The notes under the pieces: model-generated
The model's input: only the letters and a program-made list of their open reading frames with translations
What the model was told of the DNA's origin: nothing
Databases searched by the model: none
From: Saprospiraceae bacterium
GTDB lineage: Bacteria; Bacteroidota; Bacteroidia; Chitinophagales; Saprospiraceae
Length of the DNA: 64,000 nt
NCBI GenBank assembly: GCA_019187225.1
Contig: JABAQQ010000005.1
Location: forward strand, 172,060-236,059
Direction: 5' to 3'
Translations under genes and position numbers: made by a program
Shown: positions 15,369 to 23,558 of the stretch, piece after piece
Numbering within the stretch: the first letter of the stretch is position 1
How the letters are laid out: each line of letters begins with the position of its first letter

Positions 15369-15453
15369 TGGTGCGGGCGGAGGGACTCGAACCCCCATGC
15401 CTCTCGGCGCCAGATCCTAAGTCTGGTACGTCTACCAATTCCGCCACGCCCGC
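15369..15453 (-). tRNA. tRNA-Leu (anticodon UAG)
   Basis: The minus strand reads GCGGGCGTGGCGGAATTGG at the 5' end and GGGTTCGAGTCCCTCCGCC before CGCACCA at the 3' end, giving a 7-bp acceptor stem and an encoded CCA. The anticodon stem CCAGA/TCTGG encloses the loop CTTAGGA, so the anticodon is TAG (reads CUA/CUN). A long variable arm, typical of tRNA-Leu, is present. Confidence 0.96.
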
Positions 15454-15701
15454 ATTTCACATGCCGAAACAATGTTCCGGTCGAAGGTTGAAATATTATT
15501 GTTATTCGTCTACGGTCCGGCATTTCGACGTACCGGCGAACAGTTGGCAAATTTTTTGTAATTTAAAAAAAGTAAAATACAAATAAACCTGCCAGCCCCA
15601 TTTTTTTACCCTTTTTCAAAAAGGAGGGCAAAAGTACATCGTTTCCTTAGAAAAGAAACAACCTCGCCGGAAGAAAAACCGTTAATGAGCCGCAAACAAA
15701 T

Positions 15702-15732
15702 TTTGCAGGTCGGAAGTTTGCTTTTATTTTCG
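15702..15732 (+). promoter_or_regulatory. promoter of rel/spoT
   Basis: TTTG (15702-15705), 19 bases, then TATTTTCG (15725-15732), one mismatch from the TAnnTTTG consensus. Start of transcription expected near 15738, giving a leader of about 23 bases. Confidence 0.5.
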
Positions 15733-15749
15733 CTGAAAAAACGACAACC

Positions 15750-15755
15750 AGGAGG
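15750..15755 (+). promoter_or_regulatory. strong Shine-Dalgarno site of rel/spoT
   Basis: AGGAGG lies 5 bases before the ATG at 15761. Such sites are rare in Bacteroidota, and the other genes checked here lack one, so it fixes this start and hints at distinct translation control. Confidence 0.6.
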
Positions 15756-15760
15756 GAATC

Positions 15761-18073
15761 ATGGAGCAGGAAGAAATCATCACCGCAGCAGTGCCTGCTG
15801 AAGTTAAAACGGAAACGCCGGGGCATCACGCCCGCACGGCGCACGATGCCGTCATACCCGGCGAGCCGGAGGATCGCGCCATTATCCAGCGGGCCTACCG
15901 CAACCTGCTCAAATCGTTCAAAACGCCCCTGAGCAAACTGGACCGCAATGATATCCGCGCTGCCTTCGAACTGGCTGCCGAAGCGCATCAGAAGCAACGC
16001 CGGAAATCCGGTGAGCCGTATATCACCCACCCCATCGAAGTGGCGCGCATCTGTGTCGAGGAAATTGGCCTGGGGCCTACGGCAGCCATCTGCGCATTGC
16101 TGCACGACGTGGTGGAGGACACCGACGTATCCCTCAAAGACATCCACGCCCAATTCGGGCCGCGCGTTTCGCTGATCGTCGACGGGTTGACCAAACTCGA
16201 CGGCCTGCACGACTCGGAAAGTCCTCAGGCCGAGAACATCGGCAAGGTGCTCCGGGCCATGGTGGGCGATGTGCGGGTGGTGCTGATCAAAATGGCTGAC
16301 CGCCTGCACAATTTGCGGACCATCAAAAGCATGCCCCATCACAAGCAGCTGAAAATCGCTGCAGAAACGACTTCGATCTATGCTCCGGTGGCACACCGGC
16401 TTGGGTTGTACAAGGTCAAAAGCGAATTCCAGGATTTGTGCCTGAAGATCAACCACCCGGCCGAATACCACGACATCGCGCAAAAACTGGCGCAGACCAA
16501 ACGCGCCCGCGAGCACTATATCCGCGAATTTACCAAACCCATCCACGAGTGGCTGGAGGAAGTAGGCATTCCGGCGCGCATCACCGGACGCCCCAAATCC
16601 ATCTATTCGATCTGGAACAAGATCAGAACCAAACACGTCAAATTTGAGGACATCTACGACCTTTTCGCTATTCGCATCATTCTCGACGTGCCCCCCCATG
16701 AGGAGCGGCTGGCCTGCTGGCAGGTGTATACCTTCGTGACCGACTGCTACAAGCCCATACCCGAACGCCTCAAGGACTGGATCACCAGCCCCAAAGCCAA
16801 CGGCTACGAATCGCTGCACACCACCGTTGTCGGACCCGAAGGGCGTTATGTGGAGGTGCAGATCCGTTCCGAACGCATGGACGATATCGCCGAGCGGGGT
16901 TTCGCCGCCCACTGGAAATACAAAGGCGTGGACGGCCTGAGCAAACAGAAAAAAGATGTGTTCGAAAACTGGCTCAACCAGGTGCGTGAAACGCTGGAAA
17001 ACAGCGATTCGGGCAGCGCCGTCGAGTTTCTCGCCGATTTTCAGAGCAACCTGTATTCCGAGGAGATACACGTTTTTACGCCCAAAGGCGAGATGAAGAT
17101 CCTCCCCGAAGGCGCCACGGCCCTCGATTTCGCCTTCAGTATCCACTCCGACATCGGCGCTACCTGCCAGGCCGTGAAGGTGAACAACCGCCTCGAGCGC
17201 ATGGACTATGTGCTCAAAAGCGGTGACCAGGTGGAGGTCATCACGAAGAAAAATCAAAAACCCAAAGAGGACTGGCTCCAGTTTGTCGTCACGTCCAAAG
17301 CCAAGACCCGCATCCGGGTCGCGCTCAAGGAAGAAAAGCGCAGTCAGGCGGAATTCGGCCGCGAAATACTGGAGCGCAAACTCAACGGCTTTAAAGTCCC
17401 CGTCGAAGATAACGCCGACATGCTGGCCCGCTGGTTCGGTTTCCCCAACCGCATGGAGTTTTTGAGCGCTATTTATCTGGGACAGATCGACTTAAAGGAA
17501 CTCAAACGCTTCCGCGCAGACGGCGTGCATTTGGTGGAGATCGAGGAAAAAAACTTCAAGCCCGAGCCCGAACCCGTTGCAACCGAACCCGCTCCCCTGC
17601 CCCGCATCAAACCGGGCGACAAACCTCAGGTCATCATCAACGGCGAACCGGGCAGTTACTACAAATACTCTTTCGCCACCTGTTGCAACCCGGTACAGGG
17701 CGACCCGATCTTCGGCTACGTCACAGTCAGCCAGGGCATCAAAATACACCGCACAACCTGCCCGAATGCCGGCCACCTGCTCTCCACCTACGAACACCGC
17801 ATCCTCAAAGCCGAATGGGGCAACGTGGTGAAAGCCGATTTTCTGACCAACCTCGTCGTCACCGGCATAGACAGCGGCCCCGGCGTCATCAAAGAACTGA
17901 CCGACAAAATATCGAGCCTCGGCATCAACATCCGCTCCTTCTCCATTTCGGGCGAAGGCGGCTACTTCGAAGGGCGCATCGGCCTGATCGTGGCCAATAT
18001 TGACCAACTCAACCACGTGATGCGGGCGCTGAAGAGTTTTGAATGGGTGTCGAGCGTGGTGAGGGAGGATTGA
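15761..18073 (+). CDS. bifunctional (p)ppGpp synthetase/hydrolase, Rel/SpoT family
   Basis: 770-residue cytosolic enzyme that makes (p)ppGpp from GTP/GDP and ATP and hydrolyses it. The HD hydrolase domain (about residues 70-225) retains HDVVEDTD and MADRLHNLRT, so hydrolase activity is expected. The synthetase domain (about 270-390) shows GRPKSIYSIWNKI and FEDIYDLFAIRII, then the ANGYESLHTTV segment. A TGS domain (about 425-485, HVFTPKGE), a zinc-finger-like segment (CCNP, about 640) and a C-terminal ACT domain (about 695-770) follow. It is the only such long enzyme visible here and is probably bifunctional, as expected for a single-copy Bacteroidota Rel. Monocistronic, with a good promoter and an unusually strong ribosome site. 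Confidence 0.95.
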   Translation: MEQEEIITAAVPAEVKTETPGHHARTAHDAVIPGEPEDRAIIQRAYRNLLKSFKTPLSKLDRNDIRAAFELAAEAHQKQRRKSGEPYITHPIEVARICVEEIGLGPTAAICALLHDVVEDTDVSLKDIHAQFGPRVSLIVDGLTKLDGLHDSESPQAENIGKVLRAMVGDVRVVLIKMADRLHNLRTIKSMPHHKQLKIAAETTSIYAPVAHRLGLYKVKSEFQDLCLKINHPAEYHDIAQKLAQTKRAREHYIREFTKPIHEWLEEVGIPARITGRPKSIYSIWNKIRTKHVKFEDIYDLFAIRIILDVPPHEERLACWQVYTFVTDCYKPIPERLKDWITSPKANGYESLHTTVVGPEGRYVEVQIRSERMDDIAERGFAAHWKYKGVDGLSKQKKDVFENWLNQVRETLENSDSGSAVEFLADFQSNLYSEEIHVFTPKGEMKILPEGATALDFAFSIHSDIGATCQAVKVNNRLERMDYVLKSGDQVEVITKKNQKPKEDWLQFVVTSKAKTRIRVALKEEKRSQAEFGREILERKLNGFKVPVEDNADMLARWFGFPNRMEFLSAIYLGQIDLKELKRFRADGVHLVEIEEKNFKPEPEPVATEPAPLPRIKPGDKPQVIINGEPGSYYKYSFATCCNPVQGDPIFGYVTVSQGIKIHRTTCPNAGHLLSTYEHRILKAEWGNVVKADFLTNLVVTGIDSGPGVIKELTDKISSLGINIRSFSISGEGGYFEGRIGLIVANIDQLNHVMRALKSFEWVSSVVRED

Positions 18074-18360
18074 CAACCTGCGACTTGCAAATGTGGGAGG
18101 AAGATTACACCTGAAAAATGATGCGGCTGTTTTGGTTGTGGCCGGGATAACCGCTTCCGTTCACTCAACCAAATGCCTGAAAAAGAATTGTTACCGGCGC
18201 GCTCACGAAATATCAGGAAAATTTAACATGGAATATTTGGAGGCTTGAAATCTGCCCGGCCACCTTTATGGTGTCGCCTACCCGTAAAGGCAGTGTCCGG
18301 GAATGCCCGGGAGAGGCGATATTATCTATTCCGATTTTATCACAAAAACAATTATTTTTA

Positions 18361-21300
18361 ATGCAAAAAATCCATTATCCCTCCGCCGATTACGGGCATA
18401 ATCCGCCCCCCCCCGCATCACGCATCACGCAAATTTACAAACTTTTCTTACTCAAGGCCTTAGTTCTGTCCTTATTAACATCGAGTTCCGGCATCATAAA
18501 AGCACAGGACCCATGCGGTTACAATTTCGCAACCATTACTTTGCCCGCCTCATTCGGTCCTCCCGGGTTTGTGCCAGAACTCGATATTTGCGATTTGGCT
18601 TTTACAGTGGATCTGGCAATTGAACAGAGTTACTTAGTTAACCATGATTATACGGTTGCATTTACATTCAATCCAACTTTTTTTAGTTTGTCAGGCACTA
18701 CGCCTTCAATATCCCTGACACCTGCGACCGATCCCTTCGGAAATACAGTGCTGACGGGGACATTTACCGCTACTTCTGATGGGTTAGATGGTGCGGTGTC
18801 GCATCTTTTGGCACATTTTAGTCGCAATACTACCTGGCCTGCTAATGATGCAAACATCACATTCACTGTATCAGACCTGAGTTGTACGCCAACCCTGGTG
18901 GAAAATATCAGCCAGGACTTTGCCATCGTGCCTCATGTGGATCTGCGACCTGTCGCAGAAACACGACTAAGCGAGTTATTAGCTAATGGCACTATAGTTC
19001 TGTCGCCAGGTAGCACCAGCCTGCCTCACTTACTTATAGATGATGAATTGGTCATCGACGTGCCAGCTTCTTTGATTGGAGAAGCAAATGCCTTCAAAGA
19101 AGTAGTCCTTATGCCCGGCGCACGAATCCGTATCGCTACTGATAATCCCGGAGCCGGCTTGACGCCCAATTTATTTATGACAGAGGCGAACGTCCATACA
19201 TGCCCCGGAACAGAAATGGCTGATGGCATTGTGATAGACCCGCAGAACACTTCAGGAATTCCTCTCACAAAATTGCAAATGCAAAACTCTGTCGTCGCAG
19301 ATTGCCGGTTTGGTATCAATGCAAGACCGAATTCAAGTTTCAGGTTGGAAAATAATCAATTTACCAACAATTATATCGGAGTGAACCTGGACATGAGCAG
19401 CGTCCCTTCCGGTATGGCGCGGGCGCGAATTGACGGATTTGCAAGTAATACTTTTTCTACCAACGGTCAATTGAAACCACGTTACCAGGGAATGCCGGAA
19501 CAAGTAGAATCCCGCGGCTATTGCGGCATCCGATTGATCAATTACCGCGATTTTAACATCTGGGGCGGCAATACCTTCAGCCAATTAGCCAACGGCATTA
19601 TTGGCACCAACTCCATCGGCAACCTCGGCAACTTGATTTTCAACGATATGAATTCAGTGGACGCGCAGCCGAAATACCTGCATGAGGGATTCGGCATCCG
19701 CCTCGCCAGCAAAGGCGTTCACTGGTTCAATATCAACGAGTTCTGGACCAGCATGACGTTCGACAACTGCAAAACGGGCATTTTCGCGTCCAATTATGCC
19801 CTCAATGTGGAGAATACCACAATGACTAATGTTGGCGTGGGAATTGACGTTTCACTTAGCAAAATTCGCGACATCGTGCTGGACGGCAATACCATCACTG
19901 CGCGTCAATACGGCATTCGCTCAGGGTTGAACGAGCCGGTGCATAGCATCAGCACGATACGGAATAACGAGATCACCATTACCGCCGGGCTGACCGCACT
20001 CAATGACTTTACTGCGGGTATCCAGATGGATGAAATAGGGCTTGGCTTCACTCCCTTGCCGGGCCAGACAGTACCGCTGCCCTTCGGCACCGACGGCTGG
20101 GAAGTCAACGGCAACGTGGTGACCATGAAGTTGGGCGGCAACGGCATCTTGTACAACAATGGTTTTTCCGGGACGATACAAAACAATGATGTGACCAACG
20201 AGGCACAGGCCAACGACTACAAGGGTATCCTGACGGAAGGTACTACATTCAGCGACGTGACGGCCAACACAGTGGATCAGGTGCTGTCCACAGGCGTGGG
20301 CGCATCCATGGCCATCTACAGCAGCGGTGGCTTCGCCAACACCTTCCAGTGCAACTGCGTGGACAATACGGATGTCGGGTTGCAGTTCTTCGACATGGCT
20401 GACTTCGAGGACGCTGTGCGGGGAAATAACTTTAACACCCACTGCACCGGCTTGCAACTTGGTACGCAGGCTATCGGCGGCGCTTATATCGGAAGGCAGT
20501 ATCATACCGGCAACCTGTGGGACTTGAGCGCTATTACTGGCAGTTGCCTTGGGGGAAGGAACTATGGGGACCCTGCTTTGTCGCCATTTTTTGTCAATGG
20601 CACAGCCAATCTGGCATTAAATCCTGCTGTATTCCCTTCGTCTGGTTGGTTCCATAATGAACCAGGTACAACATTTAGCGGCTGCGCTACTTGCACCTTC
20701 CCGCCTCAAATACCGCCCCGAGTGACAGAAAGCAGCGTACCGACCACCCTGGACCAGGCCATCGCGACAGGAACATTGACCTCCAGCGTCTTTGCCAACG
20801 AAATGTCCTGGAAAGGCAAATACCGCCTCTACAGGAAAATACTGCGTCAACCAGCCTTGGAAAGCTATTCTTCGGCGTACAGTACATTCAAATCGGCCAA
20901 CCAAAACCTTTCTGTCGGTAAACTGGCACACATTGCGGAAGAAAAGGCCAAACTGTTTGCACTGACCGCTCCCGAAGACTCGACCTTGGAAAGCCATCGC
21001 AGCGCTTGGCGGCAAAGCATGGAAGCGTTGCGCCAATTGGACAGCCTGCGCCAGGCGGGCGTCCCGGTGAACCAGACCCAATACGATGCAAGGGTGCAGC
21101 AAAGCGCAACTGCGCAGACCCAGTATGAACAATACGCGGCAGGACTAAAACAGGCCCGTCAACAAAATATCCAGACTTTGCTGACGCTCAACGCCGCCGT
21201 TACTACGAGCCTCACACCGGATGCCAGCCAAAAAACGGTAAACGGCATTTTATTGAACTACCTTTTGAGTGACACTTTGGCATCGGGTAATCTTGCCACG

Positions 21301-21702
21301 CTTGTTTCTATTGCAGAACAATGTCCCCTCGAAGGCGGCGACGCAGTGTACGAAGCGCGGGCAATCGTGTCGCACTTTACGGGTCAGGGTTTCAACGACC
21401 TCGAACAATGCGAGGATAATGAAAGGCAACAACGCCCGGAGGATTCAGCCAAATTGTCTGAGGCTGGCTCTGTCGTTCTGTACCCCAACCCGACCACCGG
21501 TCAGTTGTTTTGGTCGGGTACGGGCGACCAGCCCGTAGCAATCAGGGTGTTCAACGGGTTAGGCCAATTAGCCGCAGAAATGACGAGTGCAAACGGCTCC
21601 GCCGACCTCGAGCAATTGCCGGAAGGTCTGTACACATTGCAAATCTTTGCGCCGGACAATACCGTACTCGCTACAGAGAAGATTCAAATTGTGAAAAACT
21701 GA
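18361..21702 (+). CDS. T9SS-sorted parallel beta-helix surface protein
   Basis: 1113-residue secreted protein. The start at 18361 is preferred over an in-frame ATG at 18268 because a signal peptide follows (KLFLLKALVLSLL to KAQ, about residues 20-50 including a polar lead). The middle (about 230-770) is rich in right-handed beta-helix repeats (N-x-I/V-T patterns such as NNEITI, GNVVTM and GNTITA). A helical, Gln-rich region follows (about 830-990). The last about 75 residues form a T9SS type A sorting domain beginning VVLYPNPTTGQLFW. Bound for the cell surface or medium; adhesion or polysaccharide binding is inference. The first 1.1 kb is visibly richer in A+T than the rest. 18074-18360 upstream holds no gene, only a short CCGGG palindrome near 18297. 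Confidence 0.86.
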   Translation: MQKIHYPSADYGHNPPPPASRITQIYKLFLLKALVLSLLTSSSGIIKAQDPCGYNFATITLPASFGPPGFVPELDICDLAFTVDLAIEQSYLVNHDYTVAFTFNPTFFSLSGTTPSISLTPATDPFGNTVLTGTFTATSDGLDGAVSHLLAHFSRNTTWPANDANITFTVSDLSCTPTLVENISQDFAIVPHVDLRPVAETRLSELLANGTIVLSPGSTSLPHLLIDDELVIDVPASLIGEANAFKEVVLMPGARIRIATDNPGAGLTPNLFMTEANVHTCPGTEMADGIVIDPQNTSGIPLTKLQMQNSVVADCRFGINARPNSSFRLENNQFTNNYIGVNLDMSSVPSGMARARIDGFASNTFSTNGQLKPRYQGMPEQVESRGYCGIRLINYRDFNIWGGNTFSQLANGIIGTNSIGNLGNLIFNDMNSVDAQPKYLHEGFGIRLASKGVHWFNINEFWTSMTFDNCKTGIFASNYALNVENTTMTNVGVGIDVSLSKIRDIVLDGNTITARQYGIRSGLNEPVHSISTIRNNEITITAGLTALNDFTAGIQMDEIGLGFTPLPGQTVPLPFGTDGWEVNGNVVTMKLGGNGILYNNGFSGTIQNNDVTNEAQANDYKGILTEGTTFSDVTANTVDQVLSTGVGASMAIYSSGGFANTFQCNCVDNTDVGLQFFDMADFEDAVRGNNFNTHCTGLQLGTQAIGGAYIGRQYHTGNLWDLSAITGSCLGGRNYGDPALSPFFVNGTANLALNPAVFPSSGWFHNEPGTTFSGCATCTFPPQIPPRVTESSVPTTLDQAIATGTLTSSVFANEMSWKGKYRLYRKILRQPALESYSSAYSTFKSANQNLSVGKLAHIAEEKAKLFALTAPEDSTLESHRSAWRQSMEALRQLDSLRQAGVPVNQTQYDARVQQSATAQTQYEQYAAGLKQARQQNIQTLLTLNAAVTTSLTPDASQKTVNGILLNYLLSDTLASGNLATLVSIAEQCPLEGGDAVYEARAIVSHFTGQGFNDLEQCEDNERQQRPEDSAKLSEAGSVVLYPNPTTGQLFWSGTGDQPVAIRVFNGLGQLAAEMTSANGSADLEQLPEGLYTLQIFAPDNTVLATEKIQIVKN

Positions 21703-21718
21703 TTTTCCCACCTTTTAT

Positions 21719-21750
21719 CAGCAGCACAGCCCCGGACGCTGTGCTGCTGC
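21719..21750 (+). terminator. terminator after the beta-helix T9SS gene
   Basis: 12-bp perfect stem CAGCAGCACAGC (21719-21730 with 21738-21749), 7-base loop, followed by a short T-rich run (CTTTGCATTTT). Confidence 0.7.
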
Positions 21751-21768
21751 TTTGCATTTTCACATACC

Positions 21769-23493
21769 ATGACAAGGCTAATTTTCACATTGTTATTAAC
21801 AATGCAATTCTTATATGCTCATACACAAAAAGAAGATAATGTGTGGGCAACCGCTTATCGCTACAGCTTTGATACCATTTCCAATCGCATTTTTTTCACT
21901 TTTGGCGACTCCCTTCAAATCAGTTACACTCAACGCCCTATGTCATTCCAAGGAGTAAGCGCCTCCATTTGTGACTCTGCCGGCAATTTGTTAATATACA
22001 GTAATGGTTGTTATGTGGAGACTGCCGACGGATACGAAGTGGTAGGAAGTGAAGGAATGAACCCGGGCTTATTGTACGATCTCTCCTGCGCCGATAATGA
22101 AGGATACAGGCTTTCTCAAAGCATGGTGTTATTGCCTGACCCGGCCAACCCGGATTTGTTTCATTTTTTTCACATGCCTCTTGTGGCGCCTTCATTTGTA
22201 AAAGATGTGCTGCATACTCTTGTTGACATGTCAGCCAATAATGGCGATGGAACTACGGTTTTTAAAAATCAAGTGGTCGCAGCAGACACTATTCATAGGC
22301 ACGGCCTTCACGCAGTGCGTCACGCCAATGGACGGGACTGGTGGGTTATAGCCGCTAAAATATACAGCAATCGCTACTACATGATATTGCTGACTCCCAA
22401 TGGGGTGGAAACAAAATATCAGGAAATCGGTCCAGTAGATATGGGTATCTTGTATGGTGGTGAAATGGTCTTTTCTCCAGATGGCGCCAAAATGGCTCGT
22501 TTTGACACGCAGGACGATTTGCGCATTTTTGACTTCGACCGCTGCACCGGTACGCTTTTCAACCCGGTACATATCAGCATTCAGGATGATGCCGATATTG
22601 CCATCCTTGCCGGTTTGGGCTGGTCGGCAGACAGTCGATTTATTTACGCTGCCGAAGATCGCCGTCTGCTTCAATTCGATACCTGGACTGCTGATATTGG
22701 CGGCAGCAAGGTAATTATCGCCGAAGCCGACCCTCCGTTATGCCCTTTAAGTGGCAGCATCGGCACCATGGAACTCGGCCCCGACGGCATGATATACTGC
22801 CGTCCCTTCAACGGCCAAAATTGCCTGCACTGCATCAAAAACCCTGAAAGGGCTGGCACAGCCTGCGATTTCGAGCAGAATTATTACCAGTTGGAATATC
22901 CCTTCGCCGACTTGCCGAACTTCCCCAACTTCCGCCTCGGCCCCGTCGACGGCTCGCCCTGCGACACCCTCGGCCTCGATAACCACCCGCTGGCGGGCTG
23001 GCGCTACGACCGAACCGGCGGGCTGAATGTGGATTTCACTTCCGTGTCGTGGTACGATCCGCAGCAGTGGTGGTGGGATTTCGGCGACCCCGCCTCCGGC
23101 GCCGTCAACCAAAGCACGGAAAAACACCCCTCGCACACGTTCTCCGCGCCGGGGGCTTACGAGGTGTGCCTGACGGTGAGCAATCAGTACGGCTCGGATA
23201 CGAAGTGCAAGACGGTGTGGGTCACAACGACGAACAGCAGTGAGCCGGGCGAAAAAGAAACAATAAAACTCTATCCCAATCCCACGACGGGCGAAGTCCG
23301 GTGGAGCGGGCTACCGGAGGGGGAAGTGGTGACGGTGCGGGTGTACGATGCGTTGGGGCGTCCGGCTCTGGAGCGGAGGACGTCGGAAAGCTGGATAGAT
23401 GCAGGCGAATTGCCGGAAGGTGCGTATTTCCTGACTTTTATGGATGAAAAAGGGCTGGTTTTTGTCTCTAAACTATTGGTTTTATCTTATTGA
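21769..23493 (+). CDS. T9SS-sorted beta-propeller/PKD protein
   Basis: 574-residue secreted protein. A signal peptide covers residues 1-19 (LIFTLLLTMQFLYAHTQ). The main body (about 30-400) resembles a beta-propeller, with repeats such as FSPDGAKMARFD, LGWSADSRFIYAAED and LGPDGMIYCRPF. A PKD domain follows (about 410-490, WWWDFGDPASG and HTFSAPGAYEVCLTV). The C-terminal about 75 residues are a T9SS type A sorting domain starting IKLYPNPTTGEVRW. It comes 66 bases after the previous cargo gene with a terminator between, so it is separately transcribed. Ligand unknown. The 3' third is more GC-rich, suggesting a mosaic origin. Confidence 0.86.
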   Translation: MTRLIFTLLLTMQFLYAHTQKEDNVWATAYRYSFDTISNRIFFTFGDSLQISYTQRPMSFQGVSASICDSAGNLLIYSNGCYVETADGYEVVGSEGMNPGLLYDLSCADNEGYRLSQSMVLLPDPANPDLFHFFHMPLVAPSFVKDVLHTLVDMSANNGDGTTVFKNQVVAADTIHRHGLHAVRHANGRDWWVIAAKIYSNRYYMILLTPNGVETKYQEIGPVDMGILYGGEMVFSPDGAKMARFDTQDDLRIFDFDRCTGTLFNPVHISIQDDADIAILAGLGWSADSRFIYAAEDRRLLQFDTWTADIGGSKVIIAEADPPLCPLSGSIGTMELGPDGMIYCRPFNGQNCLHCIKNPERAGTACDFEQNYYQLEYPFADLPNFPNFRLGPVDGSPCDTLGLDNHPLAGWRYDRTGGLNVDFTSVSWYDPQQWWWDFGDPASGAVNQSTEKHPSHTFSAPGAYEVCLTVSNQYGSDTKCKTVWVTTTNSSEPGEKETIKLYPNPTTGEVRWSGLPEGEVVTVRVYDALGRPALERRTSESWIDAGELPEGAYFLTFMDEKGLVFVSKLLVLSY

Positions 23494-23558
23494 AGGAGTT
23501 GCCCGAATTCAGGTATTCAACAATGTCGGTCGGATGAACCGTCCGGCCTGTTCACACT

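Noticed and set aside
15647-17257. 536-codon open frame on the minus strand
   Set aside because: Antisense shadow of rel/spoT, caused by GC-rich codon use.
18268-18360. Longer N-terminus for the beta-helix T9SS protein
   Set aside because: The added residues are polar and would bury the signal peptide; ATG 18361 is more plausible.
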